DNA of 5,239 nucleotides from Candidatus Aminicenantota bacterium. GTDB lineage: Bacteria; Acidobacteriota; Aminicenantia; Aminicenantales; JAFGAV01. The DNA is taken from positions 1-5,239 of the forward strand of contig VGJG01000153.1 of the NCBI GenBank assembly GCA_016867615.1. The letters are read 5' to 3'. The position numbers were made by a program, and so were the translations under genes. Below the pieces are notes generated by a model. The model did no database searches. It was not told the DNA's origin and was given only the letters and a program-made list of their open reading frames with translations. The number at the start of each line of letters is the position of its first letter. Within the stretch, counting starts at the first letter, position 1. Positions 1 to 5,239 of the stretch are shown in pieces.

Positions 1-573
1 CAATTCGACCTCGCTCCCGGAGCGCTCCTTCTCAGGGACCTGGAGGGGGAAACGCTCCCGGCCTCTCATCTCGAGCTCGAGCCCGGGGATGAGATCCGCT
101 TCGTGGAAAAGGACGGCGCGCTGAGACTTCTCGAAGCGGCCGCCGCCGACGACAATCCCGTCTTGGACAGGCCCTCGGCTTACAACCGCTGGCAGGTCCG
201 TCTGAGCCATGCCGAGGTCGAGAGGAGGGTCAACGAGCATTATCCCCTGGGCGGACTGGTCGATGTCGTTCCCTCGAAAAGAGGCGCGTCCCCCAGGGTG
301 ACGGAGCTCCTCCTGGCGGGTTCCGAAGCCCAGGTCGCCGTCCGCGGGCTCAAGGTTCGGTGGGTTCTCGGCCTGAGGGACACGTGGTTCACCGTGGACC
401 GCGAACACAACGACCAGGGCCTGATCTCTCATTTCGTCTTCACCGGACGGGGGTGGGGTCACGGCGTGGGCTTGTGCCAGGTGGGCGCCTACCGTCTCGC
501 CCAGCTCGGAAAGGGGTTCGAGGCGATATTGAAAAAATACTACCGGGGCATTACAATAGACAAAATTTATTAA
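1..573 (+). CDS. SpoIID/LytB-domain protein, C-terminal part (5' end outside window)
   Basis: The frame is open from base 1 to the TAA at 571-573, giving 190 residues with no stop. The start codon lies upstream, and the internal GTG at 103 need not be a start. The diagnostic C-terminal block of the SpoIID/LytB family is at residues 149-163 (GRGWGHGVGLCQVGA), followed by the usual GKGFEAILKKYYRGI tail near the end. Earlier pieces also fit the family: PLGGLVDVVPSKRG, and RWVLGLRDTWF at about 120-130. Known members act at the envelope. SpoIID of endospore formers is a peptidoglycan lytic transglycosylase, and LytB proteins stimulate an amidase. The catalytic N-terminal part is not in the window, so activity cannot be judged. 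In non-sporulating phyla such proteins are general wall-remodelling factors, which is my inference here. The last codons (ATA, TTG, ATT, AAA) are AT-rich compared with the rest of the gene and contain a likely promoter. Confidence 0.9.
   Translation, partial: QFDLAPGALLLRDLEGETLPASHLELEPGDEIRFVEKDGALRLLEAAAADDNPVLDRPSAYNRWQVRLSHAEVERRVNEHYPLGGLVDVVPSKRGASPRVTELLLAGSEAQVAVRGLKVRWVLGLRDTWFTVDREHNDQGLISHFVFTGRGWGHGVGLCQVGAYRLAQLGKGFEAILKKYYRGITIDKIY
529..557 (+). promoter_or_regulatory. Putative sigma70-type promoter for the speE-importer operon
   Basis: TTGAAA at 529-534 (5 of 6 to TTGACA) and TACAAT at 552-557 (5 of 6 to TATAAT) are separated by exactly 17 nt. A transcript would begin near 564 and leave a leader of roughly 27 nt before the ATG at 591. 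The site lies inside the last codons of the SpoIID-type gene, in an AT-rich island (about 522-592) that stands out from the GC-rich surroundings. The TTGAAA overlaps conserved codons of the LKKYY motif, so part of the match could come from coding constraint. Confidence 0.5.
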
Positions 574-590
574 ACCCAAGTTGATTAAAA

Positions 591-1451
591 ATGTCGCCCC
601 GGAAGAAAGCGGCGGGCGCGGGCGGGCGCCCGGCGCAAGAAGAGTACAGGGAAGACCAGACTCCCTCCAGCGGCATATTTTTTAAGGCCGGCCGCGTCCT
701 CTACTCCGGACGGTCCGCGCACCAGAAGATCGAGGTCATCGACAACGAAGCCTTCGGCCGCGTCCTTTTCCTGGACGGGCTTGTGCAGACCACGGACCGG
801 GACGAATTCTTCTACCACGAGATGCTGGCCCATCCGGCCCTGACGACGCACCCCGGACCGCGGCGGCTGCTCATCGTCGGCGGCGGCGACGGGGGCCTGC
901 TCCATCAGTCCCTGGCCTACCCCCTGGAAAGGGTCGTCCTGTGCGAGATCGACCCGGATGTCATCGAAGTCTCCAAGGCCTTTTTCCCCTGGCTCGAGCC
1001 CGGGCTGCGCGACGGCCGGGTGGAGCTCGTGCTGGCCGACGCCGATGATTTTATCGGGCGGTCGAAAGAGAAATTCGATGTCATCCTCGTGGACTCCTCC
1101 GACCCCGTCGGGCCCTCGACGGTCCTGCATGAGGAAGCTTTTTTCCGGCGCTTGAAGACGCGTCTCGGGGCGGAGGGCGTCCTGGCCGCCCAGGCCGGCT
1201 CGCTCCTCTTCCATCGGGACTCCTTCCGCAGGACGGGCGCGTTCCTGAGCCGCCTGTTCCGCGTCGCCCGGATGTACCTGGGTCCCGTTCCCACCTATCC
1301 CGGCGGGATGTGGTGCTACCGCTATCTGGCCGAAGGGGCCGATCCGTTCCGGTTCTTCAGGCAGCCTCCCCCGGGCCTGCGGTACTACAACCGGGAGGTC
1401 CACGAGGCCGCTTTCGCCCTGCCCGGCCTCCTGAGGGAGGATCTGGATTGA
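591..1451 (+). CDS. speE: Spermidine synthase-family aminopropyltransferase
   Basis: This 286-residue protein should transfer an aminopropyl group from decarboxylated S-adenosylmethionine to a diamine such as putrescine, giving spermidine and methylthioadenosine in the cytoplasm. Visible motifs are YHEM at 75-78, the nucleotide-binding GGGDGG at 97-102, EID at 119-121, the catalytic-type DSSDPVGP at 168-175, PTYPGGMW at 234-241, and a RYYNREVH-AAFALP ending. The last two resemble bacterial enzymes of the Thermotoga type. Length is normal apart from a basic, probably disordered N-terminus of about 25 residues. Two departures stand out: the Arg-Glu that usually follows GGGDGG is replaced by His-Gln (105-106), and the usual QSES-like segment reads QAGS (201-204). 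Agmatine, cadaverine or a longer polyamine therefore cannot be excluded as acceptor. The ATG at 591 has no clear Shine-Dalgarno sequence but follows an A-rich leader. The stop overlaps the start of the next gene. Confidence 0.92.
   Translation: MSPRKKAAGAGGRPAQEEYREDQTPSSGIFFKAGRVLYSGRSAHQKIEVIDNEAFGRVLFLDGLVQTTDRDEFFYHEMLAHPALTTHPGPRRLLIVGGGDGGLLHQSLAYPLERVVLCEIDPDVIEVSKAFFPWLEPGLRDGRVELVLADADDFIGRSKEKFDVILVDSSDPVGPSTVLHEEAFFRRLKTRLGAEGVLAAQAGSLLFHRDSFRRTGAFLSRLFRVARMYLGPVPTYPGGMWCYRYLAEGADPFRFFRQPPPGLRYYNREVHEAAFALPGLLREDLD
1435..1440 (+). promoter_or_regulatory. Shine-Dalgarno sequence deciding the TTG start of the binding-protein gene
   Basis: GGGAGG inside the 3' end of speE lies 7 nt before the TTG at 1448. 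This is a strong match to the anti-Shine-Dalgarno at ideal spacing. It favours TTG at 1448 over the in-frame ATG at 1310, which would overlap speE by 142 nt and add a Pro/Arg/Gly-rich stretch with the look of an out-of-frame shadow. Confidence 0.7.
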
Positions 1452-2491
1452 TCGCCGCCCTGTGCCTGTGCCTCCAGCTCCTCGCCCTGCCTTACGCTCC
1501 CAAAGAGGGAGCAACGACCATCAGGGACAGCCTGGGCAGGACGGTCGCCGTGCCCGAGCGCGTCCGCCGGGTCCTCTCGCTGCAACCCGAGGTGACGCGC
1601 ATCATCGTCGCCCTGGGCGCCGGGCCGAGTCTCGTCGGCCGGGACGATTTCCTCGCCAGGTTCGACCACCTCTTTCCCCTCATCCATCCCGCACAGGCCG
1701 GACTTCCGGTCGTGTCCGCGGCCGACGGTTTTCCCAAGTTGGAGGTCGTCCTGCGCCTCGACCCCGACCTCATTATCGCCTCTCCCTCGGAGGCGGGCCT
1801 GCCCGATCTCCTTCAGAAGAAAACCGGCAAGCCGGTCCTGGCTTTTTCCTCGATGGGCCGGTTCGAGGATCTCCTGAGGGAGATCCTGTGGGTGGGAGCC
1901 GCCCTGGGCCGGGCGGAGAGAGCCGGGACGCTGGCGCGTTTCCTGCGGGAAAAGCTCGAGGCTGTGCGGCGGCGCACGGAGGACATCCCCGCCGAGCGGC
2001 GGCCGGCGGTCTACGTCTCCTTCTGGGGGTCGTTCACCCGGTCCCCGGTGGGCTATGAACCCGTGGCGGCGGCCGCGGGGCGCAACCTGGCCGACGGCCT
2101 GTTGCCCTCGCGCTTGGGGTCGGTCGCCGTCGAGGTCAGCTTGGAGAGGATCCTGGCCTGGGATCCGGAAATCCTTCTTCTTCACGGCAACTATCTTCCC
2201 GGGGAGAGGACGGTCAACGTCGCCGGGGTCCTGTCCGACCCGCGTCTGCGTTCGGTCCGGGCCGTGAAAGACTGCAGAGTGTATTATACCTTCGGGTTCT
2301 GGCACTGGTGGGACCCGGCCCTGGCCCTGGTGGAAACGATCATGCTGGCCAAGCTGTTCCATCCGGAGAGGTTTCAGGACGTGGATGTCGTCCGCGAGGG
2401 GAACGAGGTCTTCCGGGTGTTCTACGGGATGGAGGGAGGGTTCGACGCCCTGCGGCGCAAGCTCGAAATCCCCGACGGCCCGTGGAGATGA
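1448..2491 (+). CDS. ABC importer substrate-binding protein, FecB/BtuF (class III) type
   Basis: Starting at TTG 1448, the protein has 347 residues, usual for this family. The first 17 residues form a short hydrophobic leader (IAALCLCLQLLALPYA) that should export it. No canonical lipobox is seen, so it may be soluble in the periplasm. The mature part opens with the family-typical segment RDSLGRTVAVPERVRRVLSL (26-45) and contains VALGAGPSLVGRDD in the first lobe. KLEVVLRLDPDLIIA (97-111) and SLERILAWDPEILLL (231-245) are the paired lobe motifs. The C-terminus has LAKLFHPERFQDVD, normal for iron-siderophore, heme, cobalamin and molybdate binders. E115 and E233 are candidates for the two acidic residues that dock onto permease arginines, by rough comparison with BtuF. 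An aromatic cluster (FGFWHWW, 282-288) is unusual and may face ligand. Substrate is unknown. The gene overlaps speE by 4 nt and is followed after 6 nt by its permease. Confidence 0.88.
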   Translation: MIAALCLCLQLLALPYAPKEGATTIRDSLGRTVAVPERVRRVLSLQPEVTRIIVALGAGPSLVGRDDFLARFDHLFPLIHPAQAGLPVVSAADGFPKLEVVLRLDPDLIIASPSEAGLPDLLQKKTGKPVLAFSSMGRFEDLLREILWVGAALGRAERAGTLARFLREKLEAVRRRTEDIPAERRPAVYVSFWGSFTRSPVGYEPVAAAAGRNLADGLLPSRLGSVAVEVSLERILAWDPEILLLHGNYLPGERTVNVAGVLSDPRLRSVRAVKDCRVYYTFGFWHWWDPALALVETIMLAKLFHPERFQDVDVVREGNEVFRVFYGMEGGFDALRRKLEIPDGPWR

Positions 2492-2497
2492 CGCGCC

Positions 2498-3517
2498 GTG
2501 GACAAAAAAAATCGAAAAAGCCGCAGGGTCTTGGGCATCCTGATCATGGCCCTGCCCGTGGCTCTCTTCGTCCTGTCGCTCAACGTCGGCTCGTACTCCA
2601 TACCCGCCGGGGACATGGGCAAGACGCTCCTGTCGCTCGTCGTTCCCTCCCTGCGGCAGGACGTGCCCCAGGTGCACAGGGACATCGTGCTCCACATCCG
2701 CTTGCCCCGTCTGCTTCTGGCTTTGGCCGCGGGCGCCTCGTTGGCCGTCTCGGGCGCGGCCCTGCAGGCCCTGTTCCGCAACCCCCTGGTGAATGAGTAC
2801 ATCCTGGGCTTGAGCTCGGGCTCGGCTTTCGGCGCCGCCCTGTCCCTGGTGTTCCTGGGGCGGAGTTTCCCTCCCCAGCCGGCGGCGTTCGTTTTCGCCA
2901 TGGTCGCCGTAATGGCCGTGCTGCTCATCGCCGGGCGGCCGGAATCCGGCCTGGTCTCGCTTCTCCTGACGGGGGTCATCGTCAGCGCCTTTTTTTCCGC
3001 TCTGCTGATGCTCGTCGAGTTTTTCGCCAGCCCCTACGCCCTCCAGTCTCTGTTCTACTGGCTGATGGGCAATCTCGCCCTGGCCGGCTGGCGGGACCTG
3101 GCTTTGGCCCTGCCGCTCATGGCCGCGGGGCTGACGCTTCTCATCCTTCTTCGCTGGAGGATGAACGTCCTGTCGATGAGCGATGAGGAGGCCCGGGCCG
3201 CGGGCGCGGACGTCCGGCGGGAAAAATGGCTGGTCATACTGGCGGCGACGCTCGTCACCGCCGCCGCCACGTCGGTGGCGGGCATCATCGGCTGGCTGGG
3301 CCTCATTGTTCCTCATCTGGTGAGGATGGCCGTCGGAGCGGACAACAGGATCGTCATCCCCCTGTCCGCCGCTCTGGGGGCCAGCTTCCTCCTGGCCGCC
3401 GACACCGTGACGCGCAGCCTGACCTCGATCGAGATACCGGTCGGCATTTTCACCAGCCTGATCGGCATCCCCATTTTTCTGGCCCTGCTGAAGAAGTCGA
3501 AAAAGGTCTGGCTGTGA
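2498..3517 (+). CDS. ABC importer permease, FecCD/BtuC family
   Basis: This 339-residue inner-membrane protein has a basic cytoplasmic N-terminus (KKNRKSRR) and about nine or ten hydrophobic segments. It should form a homodimeric channel for the ligand delivered by the preceding binding protein. Family landmarks are IRLPR (67-71; R68 and R71 correspond in position to the binding-protein docking arginines of BtuC), SGAALQALFRNPLVNEYILG (85-104), WLMGNL near 188-193, and SDEEARAAG (228-236), which corresponds to the ATPase coupling loop. The GWLGLIVPHLVRM block (265-277) and EIPVGIFTSLIGIPIFLALL (312-331) follow. GIIGW replaces the G-x-I-x-F version seen in E. coli BtuC. The GTG start at 2498 is preceded by GGAG at 2484-2487, 10 nt away, and no better in-frame start exists. 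The stop codon overlaps the GTG of the ATPase gene, implying translational coupling. The substrate cannot be inferred from the permease. Confidence 0.93.
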   Translation: MDKKNRKSRRVLGILIMALPVALFVLSLNVGSYSIPAGDMGKTLLSLVVPSLRQDVPQVHRDIVLHIRLPRLLLALAAGASLAVSGAALQALFRNPLVNEYILGLSSGSAFGAALSLVFLGRSFPPQPAAFVFAMVAVMAVLLIAGRPESGLVSLLLTGVIVSAFFSALLMLVEFFASPYALQSLFYWLMGNLALAGWRDLALALPLMAAGLTLLILLRWRMNVLSMSDEEARAAGADVRREKWLVILAATLVTAAATSVAGIIGWLGLIVPHLVRMAVGADNRIVIPLSAALGASFLLAADTVTRSLTSIEIPVGIFTSLIGIPIFLALLKKSKKVWL

Positions 3518-4272
3518 GCCTGCAGGTCCGGTCCCTGGCCTACTCCAACAAGAATTTCACGCTCCGCCTGGACGCCCTGGAGTTCGCCGCAGGGCGCCTG
3601 ACGGGCATCGTCGGGCCGAACGGCGCCGGAAAGACCACGCTGCTCAAATGCCTGGGGGTCCTCCTGCCCCTCGAGCGGAAGAGCGTCTTCCTCGACGGCC
3701 GGGACCTGGCGGCGATGCCCGCCGCCCACCGGGCGCGCCGTCTGAGCTACGTGCCCCAGGAGCACGTTCCGACCTTCAGCTACACGGTCCGGGATTTCGT
3801 CCTGACCGGCCGGGCGGCCCATCTGGGCCTCTTCGCCCTCCCCGCCGCTCGGGACGCGGCCGCGGTCGAAGAGGCGCTGGAATTCGTCGGGCTCAGGCCC
3901 TTCGCCGGCCGTCCCTACGTTCAGCTGTCGAGCGGCGAGCGGCGGCTGGTGCTCATCGCCCGGGCGCTGGCCCAGGACGCCGATGTCCTTCTTCTGGACG
4001 AGCCCACGACTTTTCTCGACCCGCGCCACGAGGTCGAGGTCCTGGGCTTCATAAAGCGGCTGACCCGGGAGCGGCGGATCACCGTCCTGGTAACGCTCCA
4101 CAACCTGGATATGGCGGTCAAATATTCAGACGCCCTGGTGTTCCTCAAGGAGGGCCGGGTCCATGCCGCCGGGCCGCCGGAGGAGGTTCTGAGCGAGTCC
4201 CTGCTCGAGGACGTCTACGACATCCCGATGCGCATCGTCCATTGTGACGGGCACAAGCTCATCGTCAGGTAG
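3514..4272 (+). CDS. ABC importer ATP-binding protein, FecE/BtuD type
   Basis: This 252-residue cytoplasmic ATPase should power the importer made with the preceding permease. All nucleotide-binding motifs are intact: Walker A GPNGAGKTT (34-42), Q-loop Q82 in YVPQEH, signature LSSGE (138-142), Walker B DVLLLDEP with catalytic E163, D-loop LDP (168-170) and H-loop H196. The YVPQEHVPTFSYTVRDFVLTGR stretch and the VYDIP ending are typical of the iron/cobalamin importer ATPases rather than exporters. The GTG start at 3514 overlaps the permease TGA (GTGA), with AAAAGG at 3501-3506 as ribosome binding site 7 nt upstream. The same frame stays open back to 3226, but that part lies inside the permease gene, has no ATPase similarity and is discarded. 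LSSGE for the more usual LSGGE is common in this subfamily and does not suggest loss of function. Confidence 0.95.
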   Translation: MSLQVRSLAYSNKNFTLRLDALEFAAGRLTGIVGPNGAGKTTLLKCLGVLLPLERKSVFLDGRDLAAMPAAHRARRLSYVPQEHVPTFSYTVRDFVLTGRAAHLGLFALPAARDAAAVEEALEFVGLRPFAGRPYVQLSSGERRLVLIARALAQDADVLLLDEPTTFLDPRHEVEVLGFIKRLTRERRITVLVTLHNLDMAVKYSDALVFLKEGRVHAAGPPEEVLSESLLEDVYDIPMRIVHCDGHKLIVR

Positions 4273-4396
4273 CGGTGGGCCGAGGGATGCCGCCGCGGCG
4301 CATGCCGCACCGCTCCCCGGCGCCGGCGGGGCCGGTGCGGGTGATGTGTCCCGCCGGTAGGGAGCGTCTCTTTCAGTATAGGGAAGCGAAAAAATA
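4273..4396 (+). other. Non-coding gap with mutually exclusive GC-rich stems (attenuator-like)
   Basis: No plausible gene lies in these 124 bases between the ATPase stop and the helicase start. Several perfect complementary pairs compete. Stem A pairs AGCGGTG (4271-4277) with CACCGCT (4308-4314). Stem B pairs CCGCACCG (4305-4312) with CGGTGCGG (4333-4340), plus CCCCG/CGGGG inside it. Stem C pairs CGCTCCC (4311-4317) with GGGAGCG (4360-4366), enclosing CCGGCGGG/CCCGCCGG. A excludes B, and B excludes C. I recognise no known riboswitch consensus, including cobalamin. GC-rich sequence makes chance pairing common, so regulation is inference. Confidence 0.4.
4311..4373 (+). terminator. Possible intrinsic terminator after the importer operon
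   Basis: A 7-bp outer stem (CGCTCCC 4311-4317 with GGGAGCG 4360-4366) encloses an 8-bp perfect inner stem (CCGGCGGG 4323-4330 with CCCGCCGG 4350-4357), extendable by G-T pairs at both ends. It is followed directly by TCTCTTT (4367-4373). The stem is strong but the loop is long (about 17 nt) and the T-tract is interrupted by C, so it is weaker than a textbook terminator. It lies where the importer transcript would be expected to end. Confidence 0.4.
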
Positions 4397-5239
4397 ATGC
4401 CCCGAGCTCCGAGAGGGAAAAAAAAGGGAGGGCGGTCCTCCGAAAGCCGGACGTCCGGAGTCGAGATCAATCCCCAGTTCCGGCGGGCGCTCGACCTGCT
4501 GGAAGGCTCGAGCCGTCATGTGTTCATCACCGGCCGGGCGGGAACGGGCAAATCCACCCTGCTCGAGCATTTCCGCGACACGACCCTCAAGCGGGTCGCC
4601 GTCCTGGCGCCCACGGGCGTGGCCGCCCTGAACGTCCGGGGCCAGACCATCCATTCCTTCTGCCGCTTCAAACCCGGCATCACTCCGGACACGGTCAGGA
4701 AGCTCAAGCCGTCCAAGCCCGGCGGCTCCGCGGGCGGCGGCCGCGACTCTAGGGACGCGAACATCTATAAGAAATTCGAGACCGTGATCATCGACGAGGT
4801 CTCCATGGTCCGGGCCGACCTCCTCGACTGCGTCGAGAAGTTCCTGCGGCTCAACGGCCCCGACTCCGGCAAGCTCTTCGGCGGCCTGCAGATGGTCTTC
4901 ATCGGCGACCTGTACCAGCTCCCCCCCGTCGTCACCTCCTCCGAGAAGGGGCTGTTCTCCGGCCTCTACGAGACGCCTTATTTTTTCTCCGCCCGCGTTT
5001 TCCGGGACGCCCGCTTCTCCATGGAGCTCGTCGAGCTGGAGAAGGTCTACCGCCAGAGCGAGGAGGAGTTCATCGGCCTGCTGAACGCCATCCGCAACCG
5101 CACGGCCACGGACGCCGACCTCGCCCGGCTCAACGAGAACTGCGACCCCGATTTCGTCCCGGCCGAGGATGAATTCTACATCACCCTGACCAGCACCAAC
5201 GACCTGGCCTCTGGCCGCAATCGCGAACAACTCGCCCGC
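4397..5239 (+). CDS. Pif1/RecD-like superfamily 1 DNA helicase, N-terminal part (3' end outside window)
   Basis: The frame runs open from ATG 4397 to the last base, giving 281 residues of a longer protein. SF1 helicase motifs appear in order: Walker A GRAGTGKST (46-54), motif Ia APTGVAALNVRGQTIHSF (71-88), Walker B VIIDEVSMVRADLLD (130-144), motif III GDLYQLPPVV (170-179), and LEKVYRQSEEEFIGLLNAIR (214-233), whose R219 fits the motif IV arginine. Around 262-272 a TLTSTNDLA segment matches the region before the second RecA-like domain. This order is typical of bacterial Pif1-like proteins, which unwind DNA 5' to 3' and act on replication intermediates or structured DNA. Activity here is inferred. 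The first 20 residues are basic and disordered (GKKKGGR), and a Gly/Ser-rich insert lies at about 107-119. The nearest ribosome site, AGGGA at 4380-4384, is 12 nt from the ATG, rather far. The gene is probably transcribed apart from the importer operon. Confidence 0.9.
   Translation, partial: MPRAPRGKKKGGRSSESRTSGVEINPQFRRALDLLEGSSRHVFITGRAGTGKSTLLEHFRDTTLKRVAVLAPTGVAALNVRGQTIHSFCRFKPGITPDTVRKLKPSKPGGSAGGGRDSRDANIYKKFETVIIDEVSMVRADLLDCVEKFLRLNGPDSGKLFGGLQMVFIGDLYQLPPVVTSSEKGLFSGLYETPYFFSARVFRDARFSMELVELEKVYRQSEEEFIGLLNAIRNRTATDADLARLNENCDPDFVPAEDEFYITLTSTNDLASGRNREQLAR

Noticed and set aside
1310..1447. ATG at 1310 as start of the binding protein
   Set aside because: It would overlap speE by 142 nt and add a Pro/Arg/Gly-rich stretch ahead of the signal sequence. 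TTG 1448 has an ideally spaced GGGAGG.
585..1514. A 309-codon - strand frame opposite speE
   Set aside because: It fully overlaps a convincing speE and has shadow-like composition.
1385..3316. A 643-codon open frame on the - strand, antisense to the binding-protein and permease genes
   Set aside because: It is rich in Gln, Arg, Gly, His and Pro with no recognisable domain, and mirrors the GC-rich third positions of well-supported + strand genes. It is a coding shadow.
3226..3513. N-terminal extension of the ATPase back to 3226
   Set aside because: The added 96 residues are an out-of-frame reading of the permease with no similarity to ABC ATPases. GTG 3514 has a ribosome site and the usual 4-nt overlap.
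3648..4247. A second 199-codon + strand frame inside the ATPase gene
   Set aside because: It is Arg/Gly/Pro-rich, lacks motifs and lies wholly within the ATPase gene in another frame.
4377..4382. TATAGG as a -10 element for a helicase promoter
   Set aside because: It matches only 4 of 6 positions and no acceptable -35 lies 16-18 nt upstream, so the helicase promoter is left unassigned.
4273..4396. A cobalamin riboswitch associated with the BtuFCD-like genes
   Set aside because: The conserved B12-box arrangement is not present, and the region is downstream of the importer genes rather than upstream.
4447..4458. Perfect 12-bp palindrome CCGGACGTCCGG near the start of the helicase gene
   Set aside because: About one 12-bp palindrome is expected by chance in a window of this length, more at high GC. 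It lies within coding sequence and has no partner copies that I saw.
4373..5230. A 285-codon - strand frame opposite the helicase
   Set aside because: The + strand frame carries all helicase motifs in order. The antisense product is low-complexity Val/Gly/Glu-rich and matches nothing I know.

Overview
The window is a GC-rich bacterial segment (G or C at most third codon positions) that is almost entirely coding on the + strand. It reads as an ordinary chromosome. I saw no insertion sequence, phage gene, tRNA, rRNA or CRISPR array. The phylum cannot be fixed from the sequence. A non-sporulating, GC-rich Aminicenantes- or Acidobacteriota-like bacterium is my guess, based only on the overall look of the proteins.

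Layout, left to right: (1) 1-573, the 3' end of a SpoIID/LytB-domain cell-wall protein, entering from outside the window. (2) 591-1451, an aminopropyltransferase of the spermidine synthase family (speE). (3) 1448-2491, a periplasmic substrate-binding protein of the FecB/BtuF type. (4) 2498-3517, a FecCD/BtuC-type permease. (5) 3514-4272, the matching FecE/BtuD-type ATPase. (6) 4273-4396, a non-coding gap that can fold into several mutually exclusive GC-rich stems, one ending like an intrinsic terminator. (7) 4397 to the window end, the N-terminal part of a bacterial Pif1/RecD-like superfamily 1 helicase.

Genes 2 to 5 look like one transcription unit. speE overlaps the binding-protein gene by 4 nt (TTGA), the binding-protein and permease genes are 6 nt apart, and the permease overlaps the ATPase gene by 4 nt (GTGA). 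A good sigma70-like promoter (TTGAAA, 17 nt, TACAAT) lies in the last codons of the SpoIID-type gene, just upstream of speE. Together, genes 3 to 5 encode a complete type II ABC importer of the siderophore/heme/cobalamin/oxyanion family, whose substrate cannot be read from sequence. Its tight coupling to a polyamine enzyme is the most unusual feature of the gene order.

I did not find a clearly novel system. The best leads are the speE-importer coupling, the attenuator-like fold between the importer and the helicase, and the promoter inside the SpoIID-type gene.
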